64,000 nt of DNA from assembly GCA_965202795.1 (NCBI GenBank), contig OZ241848.1, positions 372,001 to 436,000 of the forward strand, written 5' to 3'. A program made the translations under genes and the position numbers. This DNA comes from JACOND01 sp965202795. Its GTDB lineage: Bacteria > Bdellovibrionota > Bdellovibrionia > Bdellovibrionales > UBA1609. Positions 1 to 6,954 of the stretch are shown here, one piece after another; within the stretch, counting starts at the first letter, position 1, and the number at the start of each line of letters is the position of its first letter. The notes under the pieces are model-generated. The model was given only the letters and a program-made list of their open reading frames with translations. It was not told the DNA's origin and did no database searches.

Positions 1-1215
1 GATGCGGGGAGCGGCGCTCTGGGCCCTTTGGCGAAAAAGGCGCTCCCCGCCCTGGGGCTTTCGCCGGACTTTTTGTTTTGCGAGCCGGACGGCCGCTTTC
101 CCCATCATCATCCAGACCCCACGATAGAGGAAAACCTGACCGCCCTGAAAGCCCGGGTCCGGGAAACCGGCGCGGCTTTTGGCGCGGCTTTTGACGGCGA
201 CGGGGATCGGATTGTCGCAGTGACGGGGGATGGCCGGACAGTTTTGGGCGATGAGTTTGGATTTTTGTTTCTGCCCTCGCTGCTTTCCAGCAGGCTGCCT
301 CAGGGGGATGCTTCGGGGGTTTCTCAAAAAACCGGATCTGCGGGAGGGGCTGTTTCGCCAGCCGGAGCTGCCGAAGCTCCCGCTCAGCCAGACAGCCGGC
401 CCCTGATTATTGCGGATGTCAAGTGCTCCGGCTATTTGTTTCGCGCCATCTGGGATTATGGGGGCCGGGCCTTTATGTCAAAAAGCGGCCACAGCCTGAT
501 TCGGGAGGAAATGGAGCGGCAAAAAGCCATTTTTGCTGTGGAGTTCAGCGGCCATGTTTTTTTTAATGACCGCCCGGACCGCGGCTTTGATGATGGGCTT
601 TACGCTGCCCTCCGCCTTGTGGAAATCTTAAGCCGGCAAAATGCCGGCTTAAGCGCGGCTGTCCCGGCGGCTGTCCCGGCGGCTGCCCCGGCGGCTGCCC
701 CGGCGGCTGTCCCGGCGGCTGCCCCGGCGGCTGTCCCGGCGGACGGCCCGGCGGCTGTCCCGGCGGCTGTCCCGGCGGCTGCCCCGGCGGCTGCCCCGGC
801 GGCTGTCCCGGCGGCTGTCAGGCCAGCCCTCTCGGGGCCCCGCGCCCTTTCCCAGGCTCTGAGCGCCCTTTTGCCCAAAATCAATTCCTTTAGGACGGGG
901 GAGATCAGAAAAACCCTCTCCGAAGCTGAAATCCAGAAAGCTCTGGAATCTGTCCGGGCTTATTTGAGCAAAAAGGGCGAGGATTTTAACAGCCTGGACG
1001 GCATCCGCCTTTCCAGGAGCTGGGAGGGAGGCTCCTGCTGGGCGCTTTTCCGAAGCTCGCAAACCCAAAATGTCCTGAGCATGAGGTTTGAGGCCTCCAG
1101 CCGGCGGGGGCTGGCCGCCCTGAAGGCGGAATTTTCCGCTGTGACAGGCATTGAGCTGCAGCGCTTCCCCTGCCAGGAAAAATCTGGCTGTCTGGCAGGA
1201 GGCAATGGAAAATAA
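1..1215 (+). CDS. Phosphomannomutase/phosphoglucomutase, C-terminal part (5' end outside window)
   Basis: The reading frame is open from base 1, so the gene starts upstream and the catalytic phosphoserine domain is missing here. The alpha-D-phosphohexomutase family interconverts hexose 1- and 6-phosphates for envelope sugar synthesis. Visible are the start of domain 2 (DAGSGALGPLA), the sugar/cofactor segment CEPDGRFPHHHPDPT, the Mg-binding loop FDGDGDR, and the domain 3 motif KSGHSLIREEM with the EFSGHVFF loop. The sequence GFDDGLYAALRLVEIL closes domain 3. Between domains 3 and 4 lies an Ala/Pro/Val tandem repeat of about 55 residues that the family normally lacks. A second low-complexity Gly/Ala/Pro insert sits before the LIIADVKCSG strand. 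The C-terminal domain continues to the stop. Whether it prefers glucose or mannose cannot be told from this fragment. Confidence 0.9.
   Translation, partial: DAGSGALGPLAKKALPALGLSPDFLFCEPDGRFPHHHPDPTIEENLTALKARVRETGAAFGAAFDGDGDRIVAVTGDGRTVLGDEFGFLFLPSLLSSRLPQGDASGVSQKTGSAGGAVSPAGAAEAPAQPDSRPLIIADVKCSGYLFRAIWDYGGRAFMSKSGHSLIREEMERQKAIFAVEFSGHVFFNDRPDRGFDDGLYAALRLVEILSRQNAGLSAAVPAAVPAAAPAAAPAAVPAAAPAAVPADGPAAVPAAVPAAAPAAAPAAVPAAVRPALSGPRALSQALSALLPKINSFRTGEIRKTLSEAEIQKALESVRAYLSKKGEDFNSLDGIRLSRSWEGGSCWALFRSSQTQNVLSMRFEASSRRGLAALKAEFSAVTGIELQRFPCQEKSGCLAGGNGK
655..819 (+). repeat. 12-bp tandem repeat coding (AAVP/AAAP)n
   Basis: About 13 units of a GCGGCTGTCCCG/GCGGCTGCCCCG type lie inside the phosphohexomutase gene and encode Ala-Ala-Val/Ala-Pro blocks. 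The unit length is a multiple of three, so copy-number change keeps the frame. One unit is altered to code GPAAV after a D. It sits at an interdomain loop, where length change is likely tolerated. Confidence 0.9.
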
Positions 1216-1769
1216 CAGGCCTTGAGCTGCGCCCTTCCCCTGCCAGGCCTCCCCTGCCGCGTCAGCGGGTTCTTGGGGGCTAGTTCAAGGTTTTTCTCAG
1301 CAATCCAGCGCTTTCTCCCCAAAGCGGGGGGCTTGGGGGGGTGCCAGCCCCCCATCTGGCTTCACAGCCTGAGCCTCTTCCCGCGCCGGAGGTCTGGGGC
1401 CTCTCCCCCGCTTTTTTTTAAGCATCTCCCCCCTCAAGCTCATTTCAGCGCTTTCTCCCCAAAGCGGGGGGCTTGGGGGGGGCCAGCCCCCCCCCAAAAA
1501 CAGGACTTTGAGCTGAATCCCCCCAAAAAAAAAATCCCCGATTTCCCCCCCCCGCGCAGCCAAAAACCGCCTCTCCGCCCCCTGAATCTCCCCCAGATCC
1601 CCCCTGAATCCCCAATTTTGACGCCCCGCGGCAATTTTTTTAATTTTTTTCTTTCAAAAGCTTGACTTTTCCGGCCTCAGGGATAAATTTAAGGGAAAGA
1701 AAGGGGCTTGACTCCCCTTTTTTTCTGATATATGGGTTAAAAATACTTAACAAACCAATGGAGGTAACC
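1216..1769. other. Intergenic stretch with a duplicated G/C-tract block
   Basis: I see no convincing gene. A block of about 35 bp (AGCGCTTTCTCCCCAAAGCG, then G6, CTT and G6) occurs twice, at 1306-1341 and 1446-1481. Each copy is followed by GCCAGCCCCCC, so each can fold G-tract against C-tract. The rest is C-rich on the plus strand, with runs of A and C. A good SD for the next gene is at its right end. Confidence 0.6.
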
Positions 1770-2294
1770 ATGAAAAAAATCTTATTGTTTTTAGGAATTT
1801 TGGGCTTTGCGGGATGCAGCAGCTACAAGGTTTGCAACCAGTCTGGCAGCGAAATTGATGTAAACGGAACAAAAATTGCCCAGAACAGCGCGAAAGAGTT
1901 TACTGACATGTGGCTGTTTGGCGACTTTCCGCTGACTTTCAAAGTGTCTGGGGCTGAAGAAAACGCTAAAAGTGTCGAAAAATCAGAGGCCGGCCACTAT
2001 AATGTCGGAGAAATTTCTGCGGGGAGCATTGTCAAAGTAGAGGAAAGCGCCCTTGGGTGTAAATCGCCGCCAGCAGCAGGATCAGACCCAGCAGCAGGAT
2101 CAGACCCAGCAGCAGGATCAGACCCAGCAGCAGGATCAAACCCAGCAGCAGGATCAGACCCAGCAGCAGGATCAAACCCAGCAACAGGATCAAACCCAGC
2201 AGCAGGATCAAACCCAGCAACAGGATCAGACCCAGCAACAGGATCAGACCCAGCAACAGGATCAGACCCAGCAGCCCCTGGCGATACGCAGTAA
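1770..2294 (+). CDS. Small lipoprotein with repeat tail
   Basis: Unrecognised family. The start is set at ATG 1770 because GGAGG lies 7 bases upstream and a clean lipoprotein signal follows (MKKILLFLGILGFAGC, Cys16 as lipidation site). The mature part has about 85 residues without a known domain. Then come some 11 copies of a six-residue unit, AGSDPA with N/D and T/A variants, and a short end. By family logic this is an envelope lipoprotein whose Pro/Asp/Ser tail could act as a spacer through peptidoglycan, but that is inference. The repeat is open in several frames on both strands. I take this frame as real because of the SD and signal peptide. No partner gene is evident. Confidence 0.7.
   Translation: MKKILLFLGILGFAGCSSYKVCNQSGSEIDVNGTKIAQNSAKEFTDMWLFGDFPLTFKVSGAEENAKSVEKSEAGHYNVGEISAGSIVKVEESALGCKSPPAAGSDPAAGSDPAAGSDPAAGSNPAAGSDPAAGSNPATGSNPAAGSNPATGSDPATGSDPATGSDPAAPGDTQ
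2071..2274 (+). repeat. 18-bp tandem repeat, about 11 copies
   Basis: Units are of the form CAGCAGCAGGATCAGACC with scattered A/G changes (CAACAG, TCAAAC). They encode the lipoprotein tail. Read one frame over on the plus strand the same DNA would give a Gln/Asp/Thr-rich peptide; that frame lacks its own SD. Confidence 0.9.
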
Positions 2295-2912
2295 CAACTC
2301 CGTAAGAAACCACCTGCACAAGCAAACAGTTCCTGTATAAACTGACAAGGGGAGGCTTTTACAGCGCGAGCGGCATAGAGGAGAGGCGGCAGATAAAACA
2401 GAGAGCGGGCAAAAATAGCCAGCAAAAAAAACCTGCAAAAGCTGCCCGCCGCCCCTGAGCAAAGCGCCAGACAAGCCAAACCACAGAAAAAGCCTGAAAA
2501 AATCTGAAACTTCAAAAGGGAGGGGCAAAAACCCCCTCCCTTTTTTTTTATGCTCCCCGCATTCTTTCGCCGAAAAGCCCCCCGCCCGCCACTCCAAGAT
2601 CGCATGGCCAAAAATATAGAATCCGCCAATCTTCCGCGGCGGCGGAAAGCCCGAAAATCAGGACAGCGCTCAAAAAAGCCCCCGCGGGCCGGCCCGGCAA
2701 ACAAGCCCTGGCCCGGATTTTTAGGCTTGCCGGGAAGCAAAGTGTCTCAAAAAATGAGACAAAACCGAAAATAAGCCGGACTTATGGCTGGATTTGCGCC
2801 GCAAAGCGGCAAATACGCAAAATTTATTGAAAAACTGGATTTCAGTCCTGGGCGGGCCCTGCGAATTTTTCTGTTTTGGGCTAAAAACCAAGCCCCGGCA
2901 GGCTGGAGCTTA
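2295..2912. other. Non-coding stretch with remnants of a duplicated module
   Basis: No gene is supported. A hairpin-like CTCCC run around 2515-2545 (GGGAGGGG...CCCTCCC then T9) could terminate transcription of the lipoprotein gene. From about 2630 to 2760 the sequence matches two separate pieces of the 5.1-5.35 kb region. One is the 5' end of the beta-helix gene; the other is the flank of an Rpn gene. Confidence 0.6.
2630..2760. repeat. Duplicated segment, copy 1
   Basis: Bases 2630-2680 match the signal-peptide-coding part of the beta-helix gene at 5103-5152 with only a few mismatches (shared core CGAAAATCAGGACAGCGCT). Bases 2668-2740 match 5263-5335 almost exactly (shared core GGGCCGGCCCGGCAAACAAG). 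That second piece contains the inverted repeat CCCGGCAA...TTGCCGGG. In copy 2 the two pieces are about 110 bp apart. Here they are directly joined, so this copy looks deleted. Confidence 0.75.
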
Positions 2913-4040
2913 TCAGTCAGCCTTGCCGTTTTGAATACCCGCTGCCGCGGGGCTTTTGATCTCGCCGTTTTTGAGCTTGATGATTTCGGCTTCTGGCAGG
3001 CCGGTCACCCTGGAAATAGCGGAAATATCAAACTTTTCCTGGAGCATGTTTAAAATAACCTCTTTTTCTCTGGCCTCGCGGCCTTCCTCGCGGCCTTCCT
3101 GCCGGCCTTCCTGCCGGCCTTCCTGCCGGCCTTCCTGCCGGCCTTCCTGCCGGCTTTTCTTCTCGGCAGAGCTGATGTCAGACACATAATCACTGAGCCA
3201 CCTCCCCCGAAGCCTCTCCAGACGCCGAACATCCCCCTCAGCAGATATTTCCCGCAAAACCGCTTTAGCCACTTCAAATATCTCCTTATTTATGCGAAAC
3301 AGCGCTGCCCAGTCCCGATCCGTCAAAAACGCCGAGTTTCTTATAAAATAGCGCCAGGCCGAAGCCATGTCAACTATCATCTCCAGACGCCCGCCCGCCT
3401 CCAGGGAAAAATAACTCAAATCCACAAACTTCATCCTTAAATGATTCGTCAACATAAAATGCGGCGGCTTGTCCGATCGGATAGAAAACGAATGGATTAA
3501 AGCTTTTGACTGGGAAAACAAAGAAAACAGCGTGAAAATCAGAGAATAGGAAGGCCTTAGGGCCTCATACCCCGCCCCAGCCCTGAAATCCTCCCCGTAA
3601 TTATCCGACCAGTAGTAAAGAGTTCTCTCCTTAAAGTGGGCATGAGGAAGTGTCTGCATCTCAATATTCACAGACTCCCCGGTGTCCAGGGCGGCCAGCA
3701 AATCCAAAACAATGGCCTTGCCGCCGGGGAATTTGGGATGCTTGGCGGGGTCTTTTAAGGCCAGCATGGCAGACTGCATCCAGTCTTTCCCGTCTTTGTC
3801 TTTGATTTTCAGCGATTCAAGAGTTTTGCCTTCGGGAAAGCGAACAAAGGTATCAGCAAGGGACCGCAGCAGCCGCTTGTCTTTTGAGAAGAAGGCCTTG
3901 AACATAGCATCCTGGCAGAGGTTGATGTAAGAGGCTTGGGGGCCTCCTCCGTCCCGGCCTTTTGCCTGAGCCTTTGCCGGGCGGGCGGCTTGGGCCTCTG
4001 GCTTTTTGCTTGGGGATTTCCCCTGATTTTTGGCTTTCAT
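2913..4040 (-). CDS. Rpn family PD-(D/E)XK nuclease / putative transposase
   Basis: The N-terminal SYINLCQDAMFKAFFS opening, the segment DLLAALDTGESVNIEMQT with its catalytic-type D...E-x-Q pattern, and the hydrophobic YSLIFTLFSLF stretch are typical of recombination-promoting nucleases of the Rpn (PDDEXK_2) family. These promote RecA-independent recombination in Escherichia coli and are often annotated as transposases. Length is 375 residues, within the family range. Residues 1-40 are a Lys/Ala/Pro-rich lead. Near the C-terminus is a charged RQEG repeat, a usual hypervariable region of Rpn proteins, followed by a helical tail (VTGLPEAEIIKLKNGEIKS). GGGGAG lies before ATG 4040. This is the only intact copy; a second is broken at 5.5-6.9 kb. 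Confidence 0.85.
   Translation of the reverse strand: MKAKNQGKSPSKKPEAQAARPAKAQAKGRDGGGPQASYINLCQDAMFKAFFSKDKRLLRSLADTFVRFPEGKTLESLKIKDKDGKDWMQSAMLALKDPAKHPKFPGGKAIVLDLLAALDTGESVNIEMQTLPHAHFKERTLYYWSDNYGEDFRAGAGYEALRPSYSLIFTLFSLFSQSKALIHSFSIRSDKPPHFMLTNHLRMKFVDLSYFSLEAGGRLEMIVDMASAWRYFIRNSAFLTDRDWAALFRINKEIFEVAKAVLREISAEGDVRRLERLRGRWLSDYVSDISSAEKKSRQEGRQEGRQEGRQEGRQEGREEGREAREKEVILNMLQEKFDISAISRVTGLPEAEIIKLKNGEIKSPAAAGIQNGKAD
3070..3156 (-). repeat. 12-bp tandem repeat coding RQEG/REEG
   Basis: About seven units (GGCCTTCCTGCC or GGCCTTCCTCGC on the plus strand) lie inside the Rpn gene. They encode Arg-Gln-Glu-Gly / Arg-Glu-Glu-Gly units between the nuclease core and the C-terminal helix. The split copy at 6.7 kb has only about two to three such units. 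Confidence 0.9.
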
Positions 4041-4077
4041 GGCTGGCTCCCCTGTTTTCTGGCCGGCCCTGCCTGTT

Positions 4078-4160
4078 CATCTGGCCGGCCTATCGCGCCT
4101 GTTCGTCTGGCCGGCCTATCGCGCCTGTTCGTCTGGCCGGCCTATCGGCCGTTCCCGTTC
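4078..4160 (+). repeat. 26-bp direct repeats upstream of the Rpn gene
   Basis: CTGGCCGGCCTATCGCGCCT plus six bases repeats at 4081, 4107 and 4133, the last being partial. The unit is not a multiple of three and shows no coding logic. A related sequence follows at 4262-4310. The bases CTGG(A/C)CGGCC also occur at 42.3 and 51.2 kb. Confidence 0.75.
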
Positions 4161-4338
4161 TCCCCCTGCGGCGCAAGCGGGTTTTGTGGCTGGGCTTTCG
4201 CCGGACCGGCGGCTTGCTTAGGCTTTCAGAAAGCTCCGGCAAAGTCAAGCCGCGGGGCCTGTTAGTTGGGCCGGCCTGGCGGCTGTTCCCGAGTCTCTGC
4301 GGTGTCACAGGCTTTTCCAGAGGGCCAGCCTCGTTTGT

Positions 4339-4608
4339 TTGGACAGCCTATCGGCGCCAAAGACCCAACAGGAGCGCCGGGGAGCCGGCTATTCCATCCT
4401 GCGCATCCGCAATCTGGCCAACTCCGCGGATTTTCTTATGGGCATCAGCCGCCTGGCGCGCGCCCGGCTGGCCGCCGAAACCAGCATGTCTGTGGCGGAT
4501 TCTATCTTAGGAGCCGCGGCGCAGGGCTTTCTCAATCCCGCGCTTGTCAGCGGCTCCCTAGTCCAAAGCGGCAGTCCAGGGAGCCAAAAGCATTACAGGC
4601 CCTGTTGA
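4339..4608 (+). pseudogene. Flagellin C-terminus-like remnant
   Basis: The frame reads ...NLANSADFLMGISRLARA, then RLAAETSMSVADSILGAAAQ and GFLNPALVSGSL. This lines up without gaps over about 30 residues with the flagellin C-terminal helix pattern (SRI-x-DADYAAETS-x6-IL-x2-A-x4-L-x2-A). The Ala-Ala-Glu-Thr-Ser core, Ile-Leu, Ala, Leu and Ala positions match. The two Asp of the DAD motif are Arg here. No flagellin N-terminus or central part is found upstream, and the frame opens out of GC-rich repeats without an SD. I read it as a decayed 3' fragment. Chance similarity of an Ala-rich helix is the alternative. Confidence 0.4.
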
Positions 4609-4620
4609 ATCTCTTCGGGT

Positions 4621-5169
4621 TTAATGCTCCCCTGAAGTGATCTCGCCGGTTGTTAAATGGCCTTTGGAGACTCGCGCATTGCCGCCAACCCACGCATCGC
4701 CGCCAATCCGCGCATCGCCGGCAAGCATCGCATCGCCGGCAACAACCGCATTGCCGCCAACCCGCGCATTGCCGCCAACCCGCGCATCGTTCCAAATACG
4801 CGCCTTGCCGTAAACCTGCGCGCTGCCATAAACCTGCGCATCGCTGCCAACAACTGCATCGCCGCCAACCCGCGCGCCGTCGTAAATCCACGCATGGCCG
4901 TAAATATGCGCATCGCCGCCAACCCGCGCATCGCCGGCAACCTGTGAATGGTCATAAACCTTCGCATTTTCGCAAACAGCCGCATCAGGCTTCAAAAAAG
5001 CGGTCTTGGCCACAAAGGCCGTGGAGGCCACAAAGCCGCCTTTAGAATCATCGGGGTTTGTATGCAGAGCGCCCTCAATGCCTTTCCCGCAGGGAGTGTC
5101 TTCCGCAGCAGCGAAAAACCCGAAAATCAGGACAGCGCTAAAAAAAGCCGTTTTTAAGTGATTTTTCAT
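4621..5169 (-). CDS. Secreted left-handed beta-helix repeat protein
   Basis: A signal peptide (MKNHLKTAFFSAVLIFGFFA AAE) is followed by a short region with two Cys, then about 15 imperfect six-residue turns of the form (A/G)-(D/N)-A-x-(V/I)-x-G, for example AQVYGSAQVYGKARIWNDAR and VGGNARVGGNAVVAGDAM. This is the pattern of left-handed beta-helices such as YdcK-type and hexapeptide proteins. No catalytic residues or acyl-CoA domain are seen, so it may be a structural or binding protein of the periplasm or surface. The SD AGGAGG lies 9 bases before ATG 5169. The gene stands alone beside mobile DNA, and its 5' end is duplicated at 2.63 kb. Confidence 0.75.
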   Translation of the reverse strand: MKNHLKTAFFSAVLIFGFFAAAEDTPCGKGIEGALHTNPDDSKGGFVASTAFVAKTAFLKPDAAVCENAKVYDHSQVAGDARVGGDAHIYGHAWIYDGARVGGDAVVGSDAQVYGSAQVYGKARIWNDARVGGNARVGGNAVVAGDAMLAGDARIGGDAWVGGNARVSKGHLTTGEITSGEH

Positions 5170-5337
5170 GGCAAATACCTCCTATTTTTTAGTTTATGCG
5201 GGGAATATAGCAGGCTTTCGCCTTCAATTCAAGCAAAAAGCGGATTTTACAAAATTTGCGCAAAAAAGCCCCCGCGGGCCGGCCCGGCAAACAAGCCCCA
5301 GCCCGGATTTTTAGGCTTGCCGGGAGGGTCGGGGTGT
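5103..5337. repeat. Duplicated segment, copy 2
   Basis: Two parts match the 2630-2740 region: 5103-5152 (inside the beta-helix gene start) and 5263-5337 (non-coding, with the CCCGGCAA/TTGCCGGG inverted repeat). The latter lies just beyond the 3' end of an Rpn gene in both copies, so it probably belongs to that module, perhaps as its transcription end. Confidence 0.75.
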
Positions 5338-5360
5338 TTCAAAAAATAAGACAACCCGAC

Positions 5361-5480
5361 GGTTTTGACTGCCCGCTTTCGCTCGGTTTTGACTGCCCGC
5401 TTTCGCTCGGCTTTGACTGCTCGCTTTCGCTCGGCTTTGACTGCTCGCTTTCGCTCGGCTTTGACTGCCCGCTTTCGCTC
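5361..5480. repeat. 24-bp tandem repeat, 5 copies, at the end of a broken Rpn gene
   Basis: Five units begin at 5361, 5385, 5409, 5433 and 5457. Each contains CCGCTTTCGCTCGG or the CTCGCTTTCG variant. On the minus strand the core reads GAGCGAAAGCG, a short stem with a GAAA loop. The flanking Rpn tail shows that the array grew from the last codons of the gene, replacing the terminal AAAGIQNGK-coding bases of the intact copy. Confidence 0.9.
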
Positions 5481-5572
5481 GGCTTTTGATCTCGCCGTTT
5501 TTGAACTTAATGATTTCGGCTTCTGGCAGGCCGGTCACCTCAGAAATTAAGGGAATTTTCCAAATTTTTCCT
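5481..5572 (-). pseudogene. Rpn gene, 3' fragment
   Basis: Bases 5481-5540 encode MTGLPEAEIIKFKNGEIKS, nearly identical to the C-terminal helix of the intact Rpn protein at 2913-4040. Bases 5541-5572 still match its DNA, with frameshifting changes. The match stops at 5572, where foreign sequence begins. The upstream half is at 6650-6924. Confidence 0.8.
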
Positions 5573-5688
5573 GAAGAAGCTATGGATGACCGCCCTTAAC
5601 TTCGGGGGTTGGTTACCCTAATATGTGAAGCGCCACCTTCTGACGGGCAGGAGGGGCAAGCTTTGACATAGAATAAGGAGGTCATCCG

Positions 5689-6333
5689 ATGAAAAATATA
5701 CTTTATATCGGCTTAGATGTCGACGACAAAGCATTCCATGGAGCAGGCTTATGTGGAAAAAACGGGGAGGAGATGGGAGGCGGCGCGCGCCTCAACATTG
5801 CTCTTCTGATGAGCCAGCTTGAGGGCTTTAGCCAGGGGATCAGCTCTTATAATGAGAGGATAGACCGGCTTTCAAGGATCGGGAGGTATAAGAAAATGTG
5901 TGATTTTTTATGCTGTTTCCGGGGGTTGGATCGTCTTTCGGCCATGACTTTGGCTGTTGAGATAGCGGATATCAGGCGTTTTCCCCATCCCAGCAAGCTT
6001 TCGTCGTATGCCGGTTTTGATGTGAGGGAGTATAGTTCTGGAGGCCGGGAGCAAAAGTTTGGGATAACCAAGCTGGGGAACAAGGCCATTCGGACGGTTG
6101 TTGTGGAGGCTTGTCAGCAACTGGGCTTTCCGCCTGGAGTGAGCCGCCGGTTAAAAGAGGCTCGCCAGGGCATGCCCAAGGAGGTTGTGGATATAGCGGA
6201 AAAATGCTCTCGCCGTTTGCGAAAGCGCTATCTTCATTTGATTCAAAGGGGCAAGCTGTCAAACAAGGCGAAGGCGGCCTGCGCTCGGGAGATGCTTGGC
6301 TTTATTTGGGCGGCTCTGAGGGCGGGGGGCTGA
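5689..6333 (+). pseudogene. IS110/IS1111 transposase, internally deleted
   Basis: The start (MKNILYIGLDVDDKA) carries the first aspartate of the DEDD catalytic domain. Soon after, it jumps to the coiled region and the C-terminal transposase_20 domain: CCFRGLDRLSAMTLAVEIAD, RRFPHPSKLSSYAGFDVREY, SSGGREQKFGITKLGNKAIR. That domain carries the conserved Ser region. About 120 residues holding the remaining acidic catalytic residues are missing (214 residues against roughly 340), so the product should be inactive. A perfect AAGGAGG precedes the ATG. It could still bind DNA or an intact copy elsewhere, which is speculation. Confidence 0.85.
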
Positions 6334-6625
6334 GGTTTTTTTGCCCGCCGCTCCCTGCGCCCCCCTTTTACAGGGGGGGGCGGGCGGGGCTTCTGAGACG
6401 GTTTGAAGGTTGGCTTTAGAAGGAGGAAATTTAGGGGAAGAGATTTTGCTAAGCCATGTAAATGATGAAACCCTCGGAACATGCATAGGCTAAAATGCCT
6501 GGCTGAAGATGGAGGATAACATCATTTCGGATCAGCTTAATGCGTTAACCAACACGCGGATATGAGGTTGAAACCCATGGCGCTCATAAAAAAAGTCTCG
6601 GACCCTGAATTTTCTGCTTGACAAT
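6334..6625 (+). other. Right non-coding end of the IS1111-type element
   Basis: No gene is supported. It holds G/C-rich palindromic runs at about 6355-6385 (CCCCCCTTTT...GGGGGGGCGGG) and the segment where IS1111-group bridge RNAs are encoded. I cannot fold it here, so the RNA is not called. Confidence 0.4.
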
Positions 6626-6649
6626 GCGGTCATCCACAGGAGCTCCATA

Positions 6650-6924
6650 GGAGCATGTTTAAAATAAACCTCTTTTTCTCTGGCCCCGCGGCCTTCCTCG
6701 CGGCCTTCCCGATGGCCTTTCTGGATGCCTTTTTTCTCGGCATAGCTGATGTCAGACACATAATCACTGAGCCACCTCCCCCGAAGCCTCTCCAGACGCC
6801 GAACCTCGCCCTTGGCGGATAATTCCTCTAAAACTGCAAAACCCACTGTAAATATCTCCTTATTGTTGAGCGAAAGCGAGCGTTCAAATACGCGATACAG
6901 CGCCTCCCGATCCCGCTCCGTCAA
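6650..6924 (-). pseudogene. Rpn gene, middle fragment
   Basis: Encodes TERDREALYRVFERSLSLNN, EVRRLERLRGRWLSDYVSDI and a short REEGRGAREKEV stretch. All are close to the intact Rpn protein, but from residue ~235 onward only; the nuclease core is absent. A one-base insertion (AAATAAACC against AAATAACC) breaks the frame just before the IS junction at 6650. It joins the 3' fragment at 5481-5572. Confidence 0.8.
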
Positions 6925-6954
6925 AACCGCAGAGGCTCTTATAAAATTTTGCGG

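Larger units (their letters stand above)
5573..6649 (+). mobile_element. IS1111-type (IS110 family) insertion, internally deleted
   Basis: The split Rpn gene, compared with the intact copy, fixes both ends: homology stops at 5572 and resumes at 6650. Inside are subterminal inverted repeats, CTATGGATGACCGC at 5580-5593 and GCGGTCATCCACAG at 6626-6639 (13 of 14 paired). The left one stands 7 bp from the edge, the arrangement known for the IS1111 subgroup. The transposase frame runs 5689-6333, followed by about 290 bp of non-coding DNA before the right repeat. In IS1111 relatives that right region encodes the guide (bridge) RNA. The element is about 1.08 kb, some 350 bp short of usual, matching the deletion in the transposase. 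The exact right edge is uncertain by about 7 bp. Confidence 0.8.

Noticed and set aside
649..1068. Arg/Asp/Ser-rich minus-strand proteins opposite the phosphohexomutase
   Set aside because: Shadow of the 12-bp repeat; the plus frame has all family motifs.
2053..2340. Gln/Asp/Thr-rich protein in the repeat
   Set aside because: No SD or signal; it is the shifted frame of the lipoprotein tail repeat.
3936..4510. Plus-strand proteins over the Rpn start and 26-bp repeats
   Set aside because: No SD, no family, composition is that of repeats and the antisense of Rpn.
4650..5045. His/Arg/Gln-rich and Ala/Asn/Pro repeat proteins antisense to the beta-helix gene
   Set aside because: Mirror frames of the hexapeptide repeat; the minus-strand gene has SD and signal peptide.
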